From Erinaceus europaeus (lineage: Eukaryota > Chordata > Mammalia > Eulipotyphla > Erinaceidae), in the NCBI RefSeq assembly GCF_950295315.1, contig NC_080181.1:39895375-39959374 (forward strand): a stretch of DNA of 64,000 nucleotides, given 5' to 3'. The notes beneath the pieces are model-generated. The model searched no databases, was not told the origin of the DNA, and saw nothing but the letters and a program-made list of their open reading frames with translations. This document shows, one piece after another, positions 1-10,190 of the stretch (position 1 is the stretch's first letter; every line of letters begins with the position of its first letter). A program made the translations under genes and the position numbers.

Positions 1-644
1 CACACACCAAACTAAGGCAGCAACTCTGAAGGCAAAGCCCAGAAAGCCTTTTAAACAGGTTTTCTAGGTGAATCTAATGAACAGTAAAGTTTGAAGAATG
101 TAAACCTTACTTCAAATACAAGTCATTAGAGGTGAAAACAATAAAAAATACCAGTTTTGCAAGCATCATCATGAAGCTGCTTGTACTTATTATATTCACT
201 CTATACTTTAGATGTGAATGTTTCACTACAATTTATCCTTTTAAAGAACAAAATTATTACACATTGATGTGACTGGAACTCATTTCTCTACATATAAAGA
301 CTCTTGTTGGTCAAACATGTTTCTATAGGGCAAAAGTGTCAACTGAAACCTTGCCAAATTAAAATTAGGACTTCTGAAAAAACTCTTTTGCCATGGTGCA
401 TTCAGACAGAAGTGGTCAGGGGATGGGAAAGGGATAAGGGAAGAAAAATTACCAATGTAGAAGTTTGTTTGTGATGGCAACAAGTATCATATTGGCAGAG
501 CATATTATTGACTACATACAGGAAGATGTTGAAATTTCTGAGTGCTTGACCTGTGAACTCAGAGGCATCAGAATATTGAAATGCTCACAAGTACATACCA
601 AGAGAAAACCTCACTGAGAATTAAAGTCATATAGTCTTCCACAG
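1..644. other. Unassigned AT-rich sequence
   Basis: I see no repeat family, RNA gene or credible reading frame here. The only open frame over 60 codons, on the minus strand at 280-483, has no recognisable motif and no supporting context. It is probably unique intergenic or intronic sequence. Confidence 0.4.
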
Positions 645-940
645 TATGGCTAGGGGTTTGTCAATCTTGTTTAATTTTTCAAAGAACCAACACTTGGCTT
701 CATTGATCTTTTGTATGTTTCTCTTATTTTCGATGTTGTTTATTTCTGCTCTACTTTTAGTGATTTCCTTCCTTCTGGTTGCTTTAGGCTCCCTTTGTTC
801 TTTCTCTAAGTCCTTAAGATGTGCAGTAAGGTCACTTATTTTCTTGAGCTTTTCTTGTTCGTATGCTCTCTGATATTGCAATTGTATGGCTATGAGTTTC
901 CCTCTCACTACTGCTTTAGCTGTGCCCCAAATATTTTAAT
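645..940 (-). pseudogene. LINE-1 ORF2 fragment (endonuclease-RT linker)
   Basis: Read on the minus strand, this encodes the part of L1 ORF2 that follows the endonuclease. It has the blocks HLKDLEKEQREPKATRR and EITKSRAEINNIENKR, then KINEAKCWFFEKLNKIDKPLA. The same blocks occur in the fuller L1 copies at 26.8-27.0 kb and 37.2-37.5 kb. The frame is open for about 93 codons, but the fragment has no start, no catalytic domain and no 3' end. It is a dead internal piece of an L1. Confidence 0.85.
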
Positions 941-2000
941 AACCACTTCGGCTCCAAAGTCGTCATCTTGGCTCCTCACCTCCACCATAAGGATTCAAAG
1001 AGTGGGTGGATTGATATATTCAAAGAATTAACATATAAGAATTGCCAGCGATGAATACACTATCGTGCTAAATTATCCTTCAAACATGAGGGAGAAGTAA
1101 AGATCTCAAACATACAGAAATTAAAGGAATTTCCCATTACCAATACAGCCTTTCACAAATTACCGAAAGGAGTGTCACATGAAAATAAAAGGATAAAAAA
1201 TTCCAACTCTTAATAAGGTTGTTAGTGGTAGAATAGAATCAAGGACACAAATGACAGCAAAAGGAAAAATATAAACATAGGGACAGAGTAATACAATCAA
1301 ATGTTTGTGAACCAAGGCCAACTTAAAAAAGACCATTTTTGATATGGCAGCTGCAGTGCCATATGCACAGCCCACTTTTCAAGACTCAGCACCAAATGGA
1401 AGGTTCTATGGCAAAGTAAGAAGCTCAGGCCAATAGTCTCTCTCTCTCTCTCTCTCTCTCTCAGAAAGTGACCCAGTGTGGGGAAATAGTGCTTTTGCAA
1501 GGCTTCATAGTCTGTCTATAAGTCACTTTACTAGGCTAATAACTAGTTGACTGGTTAGCTATATGGAACTATCACATTGAGACCAGTTGTACAAAACCAT
1601 TTGAACATCTTCTTTGACCTCAAATTAGATGTGAATCCTGGTTTCCAGTACTCCTCAAAGTAGTGGAGTTTCTTGTTGCCATCACCTTGGCCTCACAGGA
1701 CTACTGCCTCTATCCCCGGAACTCAGCACTTCTTTCTGGTGTTCCTAATCAATGGAAAACATCTTCTGAATGACCATGAATAAGATCCCAATGAAAATTT
1801 TTTTTCAAAAGAAAACATTTCCCAGTTTGAAATTATGTTCTATTCTTAGCAAATTAATAAAAACAGAAATTCCCCCCTTTAAAGCTAATTTATTTTAGGG
1901 TATTATCTCTAGGACCCAAGAGAATTATTAGGATGCCTTAATATTTTCCTCAACCTTCTATAGTGCCCACAGAGTTTTATCTAGTAGGAATGCTCGTAGA
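941..2000. other. Unassigned sequence with one CT microsatellite
   Basis: Apart from the CT run at 1437-1462, nothing is recognisable. Short open frames at 1175-1500 on the minus strand run through low-complexity CT sequence and are not credible genes. Confidence 0.4.
1437..1462. repeat. (CT)n microsatellite
   Basis: An uninterrupted CT dinucleotide run of about 26 bases. Confidence 0.95.
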
Positions 2001-2107
2001 CCCCAACTTGGCAAAATTATTGCACAGTACTTAAGGAAAGTTCTAGTACAGGTGCCCATTTTGTTAAGCTTCAAAGAAATCAGTTTTGACATGTGAGCCT
2101 CCCCAGG
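2001..2107 (+). repeat. Left arm of a long inverted repeat
   Basis: This roughly 106-base block is the reverse complement of 2495-2600, with about four mismatches and no obvious gaps. The arms begin CCCAACTTGGCAAAATTATT on this side and end AATAATTTTGCCAAGTTGG on the other. The loop between them is about 387 bases. It could be the terminal inverted repeat of a non-autonomous DNA transposon, or a recent inverted duplication. A TA dinucleotide lies close to both outer ends, but I could not confirm a target duplication. Confidence 0.85.
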
Positions 2108-2337
2108 CTCTGTGTCCTCATATATTAAGAGGAGACAATCATTGTTTTATTTCATGGGGTTATGTTAAGAGTCAACTTTAGTAATGAAATTACAACAGCA
2201 ATTCCTAGCTACTTCTCTGGACTATAGATAGAAGACCATGAAAGGATGTTTTCTGGAGCTGCCTCTGCAGCATACACTATGTGAGTTTTATCTTATTTTC
2301 CCTCATCACTGACATGTTACCTTTTCATGTCAACTTT

Positions 2338-2490
2338 TTTCAAGTTAGAAAGAGAGAAACAAGGGGTGAGGAAGAATGGTGTCATAGAATAGAAGCTTTT
2401 TCCAGTGCAGAGGGAGACTGGATTGAACTTGGGTCATACTTGAATCTGGGCTACACATATTATAAAGCACCTACCTTCCCAGGTCAGCTA
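2338..2490 (-). mobile_element. Degenerate tRNA-derived SINE, type E
   Basis: The purine-rich stretch AGAAAGAGAGAAACAAGGGG is followed by TTGAACTTGGGTCATAC and GCACCTACCTTCCCAGGTCAGCTATCTT in pieces. This matches the degenerate type E SINEs at 19.6, 20.9, 45.6 and 51.9 kb. It sits inside the loop of the inverted repeat, directly against the right arm. Confidence 0.5.
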
Positions 2491-2494
2491 TCTT

Positions 2495-2600
2495 CCTGGG
2501 GAGGCTCACATGTCAAAACTGATTTCTTTGAAGCTTAACAAAATGGGCACCTGTACTAGAACTTTTCTTAAGCATTGTGCAATAATTTTGCCAAGTTGGA
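2495..2600 (-). repeat. Right arm of a long inverted repeat
   Basis: This is the reverse complement of 2001-2107 at about 96% identity by eye. The differences cluster near the outer end: TTTCCTTAAGTAC in one arm against TTTTCTTAAGCAT in the other. Confidence 0.85.
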
Positions 2601-2718
2601 GTATTTAATTTGTAAATGAGAAAGAAGGTGATTAGTTGTAGCAGATAATAGAGAAGGTATTGAGTTCTTTGCTCTAGTCTTGCCTTCATAGTCTTACATG
2701 CTGCTCAGTAAGTTTTAC

Positions 2719-2746
2719 TATTTATTTATTTATTTATTTATTTATT
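2719..2746. repeat. (TTTA)n microsatellite
   Basis: Seven tandem TTTA units. They may be the residual A-tail of a minus-strand retroelement. Confidence 0.9.
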
Positions 2747-2817
2747 GTCACATGAGTTATTACTGGGGTTAAGTGCCTGCATAGCACCAATTCCATATGG
2801 TCCTCTTTCTTTTCTCT

Positions 2818-3397
2818 ATTGATTTAAGAATCATCAACAAGATTGTAGGATAAGAGAAGTACAACTCCATACAATTCCCACCACCAGAGTTCTGTATCCC
2901 TTCCCCTCCATTGGAAGCTTCCCTATTCTTTATCCCTCTAGGAGTATGGACCCAGGATAATTATGGTGTGCAGAGGGTGGGAGGTCTGGCTTCTTTAATT
3001 GCTTCTCTGCTGGATATGGACATTGGCAGGTTGATCCATACCCCCAGCCTGTTTCTATCTTTCTCTAGTGTGGAAGGGCTCTGGAAAGGTGAAGTTCTAG
3101 GATACACTGGTGAAGTCATCTGCCCATGGAAGTCAGGTTGGCATCATGGTAGCAAGTGAAACCTGGTGGCTGAAAAGCATTAAGATATAAAGTAGAAGAA
3201 ATTGTTTAATAATCAGGAACCTAAAGGTAAGAATATAGCATATGAGGTTTAGGGTCTCTGTTTTGGAAAAAGCTAGGAAGTCCAATATAGGTATATTCTA
3301 AGGGCCTATGACTTTACTAATTTTTGCCTGAGCCCAACAACTAATATGCATGTGGGCTAAAAGCATTGTCTGGGAAGGTGGTGTCAGAGTTAAAATG
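2818..3397 (-). mobile_element. 5'-truncated L1, long-3'UTR lineage
   Basis: Plus-strand landmarks are GGATAAGAGAAGTACAACTCC, AATTCCCACCACCAGAG, CTCTAGGAGTATGGACCCAGG and CCTGGTGGCTGAAAAGCATT. They match, in order, the 3'UTR of the L1 at 45.7-48.5 kb read from its 3' end inwards. The element therefore lies on the minus strand. It contains only 3'UTR and no ORF2. The divergence marks it as one of the older copies here. Confidence 0.75.
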
Positions 3398-3490
3398 CTT
3401 CCTCCCTCAAGGTGGGGACCAAGGACTTGAATCTGAGTCTTTGCTCATTGTATTTTGTGATCTTTACCAGGTGAGCCACTATCTGGTCCC
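3398..3490 (-). mobile_element. tRNA-derived SINE, type B, head fragment
   Basis: Complement of the type B head: a GGTGGGGACCAAGGACTTGAA segment (box B region) followed by a decayed box A region ending ATCTGGTCCC. The body and A-tail are missing. Confidence 0.6.
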
Positions 3491-3703
3491 AAGTTTTAGC
3501 TATTTTAAAGAAAATAGTAGGAAAGAAAGGAAGCTGAATAAAATCTGGGCCAAGAAGATCTGCTGTGGAGGCCGAAACAGGTCAGGGATTACTAAGAGAA
3601 GGGGAAAAAATCTGTAAGAAAGAAAAGCACCAGTAGCAGTTGGGAAATCCTGCATGATTGGTCATGTGAATATGTTCTCTCTCTTTCTTTCTCTCTCTCT
3701 CCC

Positions 3704-3966
3704 TTATTATTATTATTTTTTTTTGCCTCTAGGGTTATTGCTGGGGCTTGGTACCTGTACCATGAGTCCACTGCTCCTTGAAGCCATTTTCCCCACTTTG
3801 TTGCCCTTGTTATCATTGTTATTTTTGTTATTGCTATTGTTGTTGGTGATAGGACAGAGAGAAATTGAGACAGGAGGTGAAAATAGAGAGAAGGAGAGAA
3901 AGACAGATACCTGCAAAACTACTTCACCATTTGTGAAATGACCTCACCCACCCCTGCAGGTGAGCA
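3704..3966 (-). mobile_element. tRNA-derived SINE, type A, head-less
   Basis: The minus-strand element has its 3' end at left, GCCTCTAGGGTTATTGCTGG. A TTGTTGCCCTTGTTATCATTG segment follows, then the GACAGAGAGAAATTGAGA block and ACCTGCAAAAC. The tRNA-like head is missing beyond 3966. The CT-rich tract at 3674-3703 lies next to its poly(T) end. Confidence 0.75.
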
Positions 3967-4930
3967 GCTTAGAATATTCCCAGCTATGACTATGAGCTCA
4001 GACTGACAGAGACTCAGAGGTTATACAGGCTTCTATGCTAAATATGGATGGATATGGGTCCCTGGTCAAATTAATGTGGTAAACAGTTCACTGTATTTAT
4101 AAACTTTCTTGAAGGCTGAGAACTACTCTCTTCCCTAATCCAGCTTTCTAGTTCTGTTCTCAACTCTGACATCATCTTCCCAAGAAACATTTTTAGTTCA
4201 CCTGCATATTAGCTATCACGCTCAGGAAAAATTTACTAACATCATGGGCCTTTTGGAAAATACATAAAATAGACTACCTAGCTTCTGTCCACCCTAAAGT
4301 CTCTGTTTTCATCTGCTCTATTTCTACTTGTTGGTGACTATTTGTTAAACATTTTGTCCTGCTTTATATCTTACTGCCTTTCAGTCTCCAAGTTGAAGAT
4401 GCTACTATGATTTCATCCTGACTTTCCTGGGCAAACAACTTCACCAGTGTATACCTGGAACTCCACCTCCCAGATAGAAACAGGCTGAGGATATTGATCA
4501 ACTTTCCAATGTCCATATTCATCAGGGAGGAAATTACAGAAGCCAGACCTCCCAATTTCTACACCCCCAAAAGAATTTTGCTCCATGCTCCCAGAGAGAG
4601 GAAGAAATGTTAGGGGAAAATGTCAACAGGGCTCTGAAACTTAATTCCATCAGGACCCAGGCAGAGAAGAAGAACAAGAATATTCGGAAGTATTAATAAG
4701 TATAGGTGTAGCTTTGGAAGAAATAGAAAGCAGGACCATAGAAAAATAGGAAAATATATATATATATATATATATATATGTTATAGTTATAGAAATAGTA
4801 GTCAAGCCAAATCTGTGACCTTGGGAGAACTACCACAGATTCTAATGGAGGGAATGGGGACACAAAACTCTGGTGGTGAGAACAGTGTAGATTTGTACCC
4901 ATTATTTTGTAACTCACTAGTAAAAAAAAA
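3967..4930 (+). mobile_element. 5'-truncated L1, long-3'UTR lineage (sense)
   Basis: It contains the 3'UTR landmarks in sense order: GACTCAGAGGTTATACAGGC, CTGACATCATCTTCCCAAG, AATTACAGAAGCCAGACCTC, then a divergent stretch and the terminal CTCTGGTGGTGAGAACAG...TTGTACCC before poly(A) at about 4921. No ORF2 is present. The stretch around 4640-4850, including an AT microsatellite, does not match the other copies and may be a local insertion. Confidence 0.65.
4754..4779. repeat. (AT)n microsatellite
   Basis: Thirteen AT units within the divergent part of the surrounding L1 3'UTR copy. Confidence 0.95.
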
Positions 4931-6439
4931 GTGGATTAGAAAAAATAAAAATAATAATAAATGAAAGACTAAATAGAAACAAAATAGTGAAGAACATTGA
5001 ACAGGGAAACATGTTTCCTAATGACCCGCCTGTGTCTGTCATGAGCTATCTGGTTTCCACTAAATAAAGTCTATGTCTGTATAGAATCTATCTCTTTTTT
5101 GAGTAAACTTTGCTTTTCCTGATTCATGGAGTTTCCCCTTGATTATTCCAAAGCAATTTCTAGGTACATAGGATATTGGTGAGCTAGGGCCAGGCTTCTC
5201 CACAAAACAAGTCAATCCCAGTAAGAAATCAGCTATTGATATTAAGGAAAATGCATGCAATCTTCTGAGAGTGTTTTTGTCACCTTCAAAAAAATACTTA
5301 ATTCATTTATTTTAGTTACTGGCCACAGCATTGGAAAGACTGACTTCCCAACTTTGTTAGGGACTGGACACAGGTATGTACCCAGAGATAATATATCAAA
5401 GGCAAGGATATTGGGAAAATCTGCTTCCTCCTTGGAATAACTTCAGGAATAGGCAGCCTGCTTTCTGAGCCAAAGTTAGTTTGTCTGAGGCTTTTGACTC
5501 CATTTTTGTTAGCTATTCACTAACTCATTCATCCCAGTCATGTACTACTTGGAACAATGGTTGTATTCTAGATATTTGGTACCAGAGAAAGCAGTTTACA
5601 AAGCAAAGTTGGGGACTCTCAGCTACTGTGAGGCTTTGCCATATGCTCTACCCAGGTATAAGTTAAGCAACTATTGCATTGAAGGAAGGTTTAGTTGGTG
5701 GTGGTCTTGTCTTCCCCCCTCAGCCTCCCTCAGCACCCCCTACCCCACCTCTTCCTCTCTGTTTCTATCTAAAAGAATAATTTGGGGCTTCTGTTCTAGT
5801 TATTAAAAGTTAGTAGATAACCTGGAGACGTCAGATAGGGGTTAATGCTTGCTATCAATCTGATATTAAAATAACATCCCATCGAACTAGTAGAAAGGTT
5901 CTGCAAGGTCTTGTGCCAAATAGATGGTTTGCATGGTCAGAAAGAGACTGGACAATGTGAGTAACAAAAGAAAAGAAAGATACTTTCTAGTAAAAATACC
6001 TTCCCTCAGGAAAAGACTAAGGAAGTAGGTGGCATTATTATGTAGATGACTACTGCAGATTCAGAGACTCTAGACTGATGGGTGCGAATAACTTCAGGAC
6101 AGGCCAGCCAAGAATGTAATTAAATCAATGTTAAATCTTGTTGGACTTTGGCATGAAGAACTCCATTTTGAACCCAAGGCATGTTGTTTATTTCATTTTT
6201 TTATACTGAATAAGGTGATTTCTGGGAAGACATCATGGCAACAAGGCTCACATGGAATGATGTGAGCCCTCACCTGCAAGAGTGTTAAAGGCGACACTGC
6301 TGTATGGAGGCCACTACCTACGCCCAGAGTAGAGCGCCATGGCGCCAAATTGCTTGTTTGCTTCTGGAAAGTAACATGGCGTGCCAAGGGTGTTTATCAC
6401 ACAGTCCATGAGTGGCTGCTGTATTTGACTGAAATGAAG
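4931..6439. other. Unassigned sequence, possible decayed LTR near 5.0-5.2 kb
   Basis: At 5061 there is ACTAAATAAAGTCTATGTCTG, which looks like the polyadenylation signal and R region of an LTR. I could not find convincing TG...CA ends or a second copy. A CT-rich patch lies at 5700-5765. The block at 6200-6420 is GC-richer than its surroundings but matches nothing I recognise. No credible coding frame is present. Confidence 0.3.
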
Positions 6440-6527
6440 GGAAAAAAGTGAAAGAATGGTGTGGAATTATACCCCTGTTATCTTATTGTTTTGCAAGTCA
6501 ATATTAAATCACTAATAATAAAAAAAA
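6440..6527 (+). mobile_element. Old L1-type 3' terminus
   Basis: The sequence GGTGTGGAATTATACCCCTG, then TTATCTTATTGTTTTG and an A-rich tail is a diverged copy of the last 80 bases of the long-3'UTR L1 lineage. The sequence immediately upstream (6200-6440) does not resemble that 3'UTR. Confidence 0.55.
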
Positions 6528-6590
6528 GCAGAAGGAAGGAAAGAAAGGAAGAAAGAGAGAGAAAGGAGGAAAGAAAAAGAGACTGACAAA
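6528..6590. repeat. Purine-rich simple repeat (GAAA/GGAA)n
   Basis: Interrupted GGAAGGAAAGAAA repeats directly follow the A-tail of the preceding element, so they probably arose from it. Confidence 0.8.
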
Positions 6591-6635
6591 GATCTTTGAG
6601 AGCTAATGAACATACTCATTTGAGAGATTTTTTTT

Positions 6636-6925
6636 TAGTTTTTATTATTTATTTTTCCTTTTGTTGCCTTTGTTGTTTAATTGTTGTTGCAGTTATTGTT
6701 GTTGTTGTTATTGATGTCGTTGTTGTTGGATAGGTCAGAGAGAAATGGAGAGAGGAGGGGAAGACAGAGAGGGGGAGAGAAAGACAGACACCTGCAGCCC
6801 TGCTTCACCTCTTGTTAAGTGACTCCCCTGCAGGTGGGGAGCCTGGGCTCGAACCAGGATCCTTATGCCGGTCTTTGTGCTTTGTGCCAGGTGCGCTTAA
6901 CTCCCTGTGCTACCACCCAACCCTC
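6636..6925 (-). mobile_element. tRNA-derived SINE, type A
   Basis: A minus-strand copy. From the left it has an AT-rich tail complement, the TTGTTGTTATTGATGTCGTTG block, GGTCAGAGAGAAATGGAGAG, ACACCTGCAGCCCTGCTTCA, the box B complement GGGCTCGAACC at about 6846 and the box A complement near 6895. The head-to-tail order is complete. Confidence 0.9.
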
Positions 6926-7075
6926 AGTTTGAAATATTTTATAGTCTCCTTTGTTAAGGTAAGATGAAGACCAGAGGACCCTGAACCCTCTTTCTACCAG
7001 GACCTGGAACTTTTATGTCCAAGAAATATTGTTTTTGACCCTTCACTGAAGGGTTTGACTGAGAAAGTCAAACCC

Positions 7076-7076
<1 letters not shown>

Positions 7077-7110
<34 letters not shown>

Positions 7111-7118
7111 CTCTCTCT
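7077..7118. repeat. (CT)n microsatellite
   Basis: A CT run with one TTTTT interruption, directly against the tail of the following minus-strand SINE. Confidence 0.9.
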
Positions 7119-7264
7119 TTTAATATTTTATTTATTTATGAGAAAGATAGGAGGAGAGAGAAAGAACCAGACATCACTCTGGCACATGTGCTGCCTGGGA
7201 TCAAACTCAGGACCTCATGCTTGAGAGTCCAAAGCTTTATAACTGTGACACCTCCCGGACCACC
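7119..7264 (-). mobile_element. tRNA-derived SINE, type C
   Basis: From the left: TTTTATTTATTTATGAGAAAG, AGGAGGAGAGAGAAAGAACC, AGACATCACTCTGGCACATG, TGCCTGGGATCAAACTCAGG (box B complement) and CACCTCCCGGACCA at the head. Related copies lie at 52.6 and 59.1 kb. Confidence 0.85.
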
Positions 7265-7377
7265 CTTGTTTCTCTTACCTAAGAGAGAAGAGGGAGAAAC
7301 AACACCCAGAATTGGTAGTAGGTATAGGTGTGGCTTAGAAAGCAACTGAAAGTGAGCCATGAGAAGTGCTTTTAAAA

Positions 7378-7655
7378 CGGGGGTTGGGCTGTAGCACTGC
7401 AAATTAAGCACACTTGGCAGGAAACTCCAGAGCTGGCATAAAGATCCTGATTTGAGACCTCGGCTCCCCACCTTCAGGGAGGTCACTTCACAAAAGTGGT
7501 GAAGCCGGTCTGCACACGTCTATCTCTCTCCCCATCACTGTCTCCCTTCCCCTCTCCATTTCTCTCTGTCCTATCTGGCAACAACAACATCAATATCAAC
7601 AATAATAATAACCACAACAGTGATTAAAAACAAAACAAGGGCAACAAAAAAGGAA

Positions 7656-7657
<2 letters not shown>
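7378..7657 (+). mobile_element. tRNA-derived SINE, type A
   Basis: Sense copy: GGGGTTGGGCTGTAGCACTG head, CTCCCCACCTTCAGGGAGGT, TCTCCATTTCTCTCTGTCC, then CAA/AAT-rich sequence. The head is mutated and the terminal CCTCCAGG block is absent. Confidence 0.85.

Positions 7658-7712
<55 letters not shown>
7658..7712. repeat. (AT)n microsatellite
   Basis: An uninterrupted AT run of about 55 bases that starts at the 3' end of the SINE. It probably expanded from the SINE tail. Confidence 0.95.
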
Positions 7713-7715
<3 letters not shown>

Positions 7716-7725
7716 AAGATGTGCT

Positions 7726-8077
7726 TAAGGGAGTTGGGCAGTAACGCAGGGGGTTAAGCGCATGCGACACAAAGCACAAGGACTGGTGTAAGGATCCGGG
7801 TTTGAGCCCCGGCTCCCCACCTGCAGGGGAGTTGCTTCACAGGCAGTGAAGCAGGTCTGCAGGTGTCTATCTTTCTCTCCCCCTCTCTGTCTTCCCCTCC
7901 TCTCTCCATTTCTCTCTTTCCTAACAACAATGATATCAATAACAATGATAATAATAACCACAACAATGGTAAAACAACCAGGGTAACAAAAAGGAAAAAA
8001 AATGGCCTCCAGGTGCAGTGGATTTGTGGTACAGGCACAGAACCCCAGCAATAAACCTGGATGCAAAAAAAAAAAGT
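7726..8077 (+). mobile_element. tRNA-derived SINE, type A, full length
   Basis: Complete sense copy: head GGGAGTTGGGCAGTAACGCA, box B GGTTTGAGCCCC, the CTTCACAGGCAGTGAAGCAG hairpin-like block, pyrimidine-rich body, CAA-rich segment, GGCCTCCAGGTGCAGTGG and a poly(A) end. The 153- and 122-codon minus-strand frames that overlap it are by-products of the repeat. Confidence 0.92.
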
Positions 8078-8091
8078 GCTTAAAAAGTGTG

Positions 8092-8265
8092 ACTGGGCGG
8101 TGGCACACTTGGGTAAGTGCACATGTTATAATGCCCAAAGACCCAGGTTCAAACTCAGATCCCCACCTGCAAGGGGAAAGCTTCATGAGTGGTGAATCAG
8201 TTCTGCAGGTATTTCTCTGTTCTCTCTCCCTTCTCTCACAGGTTCACTAAAATAAATGTGCATAC
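8092..8265 (+). mobile_element. tRNA-derived SINE, type B
   Basis: Sense copy: GGCGGTGGCACACTTGGGTA head, AGACCCAGGTTCAAACTCAG (box B), CTTCATGAGTGGTGAATCAG and an AAAATAAATG tail. Confidence 0.85.
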
Positions 8266-8974
8266 AAGAGCCTAGCTTTGTCACCATATGGTTCTTTTGT
8301 CACATGCTTTCTTTTTTCCTAAATAAAAATTTAAAATGCCTAAAACCATGATCTCCCCAATTCTTTGTTAGCATAGTGGAACAGACACTATGGGGTACAT
8401 GTTTCATCCTAATTTTCATTTTTCTCTGCAATACCTTCCTATTCCTAAAAGACAGTTGATTCTCAATCCAAAGAAGAGCTGAGTGATTTTTATACAGGTA
8501 CATTTAGATCCACACTGTATATAGGAATCTCTTCAGTTCTTCCAGGGCATAAGTCTGACTGCACGTTCCTGTTGATCTCAGCAGAAGGCTACTCCTACTC
8601 AGTAGACCCTATCTTCTTAGACACTGAGACTTGCCTTAGCAAGATCCCTGAATACATGGGGGTTCTGCCTTCTCTCTACCCTTTCTTTCCCTCCCTCCAC
8701 CAACACCCATCTTCCTATCCAGTATCCTTTCCCATCCAGCCTTCTCTGGGAACTCTGCCATTGTGTGAACCCTAAAAACTACAGGCCTCTATAACCTCTC
8801 TGTCCAAAAGCAGCTTTCATTTTGAATTTTCATGTTCAAATGACACAAAATTACACTGGTGGAAAGAGAATATGTGAGTCAGATCATTGTGATTGGTTGG
8901 CACGCTCCAGAACTAAATTTCAGCATGTGTCATTCCATCTCTCCTCCTTAGAACAAAAACTGCAAATTTTCTAT
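8266..8974. other. Unassigned, apparently unique sequence
   Basis: I recognise no repeat. Open frames at 8300-8503 (minus), 8572-8775 (plus) and 8822-9220 (plus) show no domain, splice-site pattern or start context that would support a gene. The last of these runs into the L1M 3'UTR. Confidence 0.4.
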
Positions 8975-9283
8975 GCCAAAGGTAGAGGAGTACATTGGGG
9001 GCATCAAATAAAGCTGGTCAGAAGGTATGAAGTTCCACTCATAAGATATGTAAGTACTGGGGGTTACTGTACAAGTGCTGTGGTGTATTTGAAAATTACT
9101 AAGCAGAGACATTCTCAACATTCTCATTATAAGAAAACACACTGCTTTATTTTTTATATATCTATTAGAAATGGTAGCTTATACAAACTTATCAGAACCA
9201 TCCCTTTGCAACATATGTAAGTCAAACTATATGCTTTAAACCTATACAATGTTATGTGTCAATTATATCTCAATTAAGCTGAC
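8975..9283 (+). mobile_element. Old L1M 3'UTR end, first copy
   Basis: It has the classic eutherian L1M 3' terminus in diverged form: GGTCAGAAGGTATGAAGTTC, TAAGTACTGGGGGTTACTGT, then TGTGTCAATTATATCTCAAT and TAAGCTG at the end. There is no ORF2. This is an ancient, placental-wide L1 subfamily that predates the hedgehog-specific copies elsewhere in the window. Confidence 0.75.
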
Positions 9284-9299
9284 AGCAAAAAGATGAACC

Positions 9300-9566
9300 C
9301 ATAAGTCATTCTGAGGATTTAAATCATGGCATAGCATGGGGTCTACAGTTGGTAATACTGTATTGTATAATTGGAATTTTCTAAAAGAGCAACTCTTAAG
9401 CATTCATACACACAAGGAAATGGTAGCTACGTGAAGTGATGGATGTTTTAATTAACTTGACAGTGGGAATTCTTTCATAATATACAAATATATCAAATCA
9501 TCACATTGTGCACTTTAAATGCATTGCAATTATATTTGCCAAGTATACCTCAGTAAAGCTGGGAAA
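9300..9566 (+). mobile_element. Old L1M 3'UTR end, second copy
   Basis: A second, independent L1M terminus directly follows the first: CATAGCATGGGGTCTACAGT, AATACTGTATTGTATAATTGG, AAATCATCACATTGTGCACT and ATACCTCAGTAAAGCTGGG before an A-rich end. The two copies are in the same orientation. Confidence 0.75.
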
Positions 9567-9929
9567 AAGAAAAGAGGAAGAACAGGTTAATCATTGTACT
9601 TGGTATGCTACAATTTGATTTACCAAGTACAAAATAAATTCCTGAGGTTGATCTGACCTCAGAGAAACTGAACTCCAAGGGGGGAGGGGTTTCTCTTTAG
9701 AACACCAGCACAAACCATAAATGTGAAAGACAGAAGAAGTGTATATTCTCAATTCATTAAAATGAAGGTTTCTTTAGTCCTGGTTTCAGATTTAGATATT
9801 GGGATGGAAGGTATCAGAGATGATTGGTACTAGATCATACAGTCAACTTCTTTTGCAGATACCAAGTGAGTTTTGTACAACTAATGTTTGTGAGAATCCT
9901 ATTTTGAAATTCAGGTAGCTGTTTTTTTT
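9567..9929. other. Unassigned sequence
   Basis: Nothing is recognisable between the L1M end and the next SINE. Confidence 0.4.
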
Positions 9930-10152
9930 TCTTGTTTTTTAAATTTATTTGTTATTGGATAGAGATAGAGAGAAATTGAGAAAGGGGAGATAGAGAGAAA
10001 GAGAGACAGAGAGACACCTGCACACCTGCTTCACCACCTGTGAAGCGACTCCCCTGCAGGTGGGGAAGCCAGGGGCTTGAGGCGGGATCCTAACTGGTCC
10101 TTGCTCTTTGCACCACGTGCGCTTAACCCACTGCGCTACCGCCTGACTCCCT
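9930..10152 (-). mobile_element. Chimeric tRNA-derived SINE, type B tail and type A head
   Basis: The left (3') part reads TTATTGGATAGAGATAGAGAG, as in type B copies. The right part carries GTGCGCTTAACCCACTGCGC and TACCGCCTGACTCCC, which is the type A head. It lacks the CAA-rich middle and the CCTCCAGG end of type A. Confidence 0.75.
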
Positions 10153-10190
10153 CAGGTAGCTGTTTTTAGATAAGTGGATCAAGAAAAGGG

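Noticed and set aside
5000..5250. A candidate LTR with AATAAAGTCTATGTCTG
   Set aside because: No matching TG...CA ends, second copy or target duplication could be found, so it stays in the unassigned entry.
7725..8186. Minus-strand frames of 153 and 122 codons, and their plus-strand counterparts
   Set aside because: They are translations of a type A SINE and part of the neighbouring type B SINE in several registers, with no domain.
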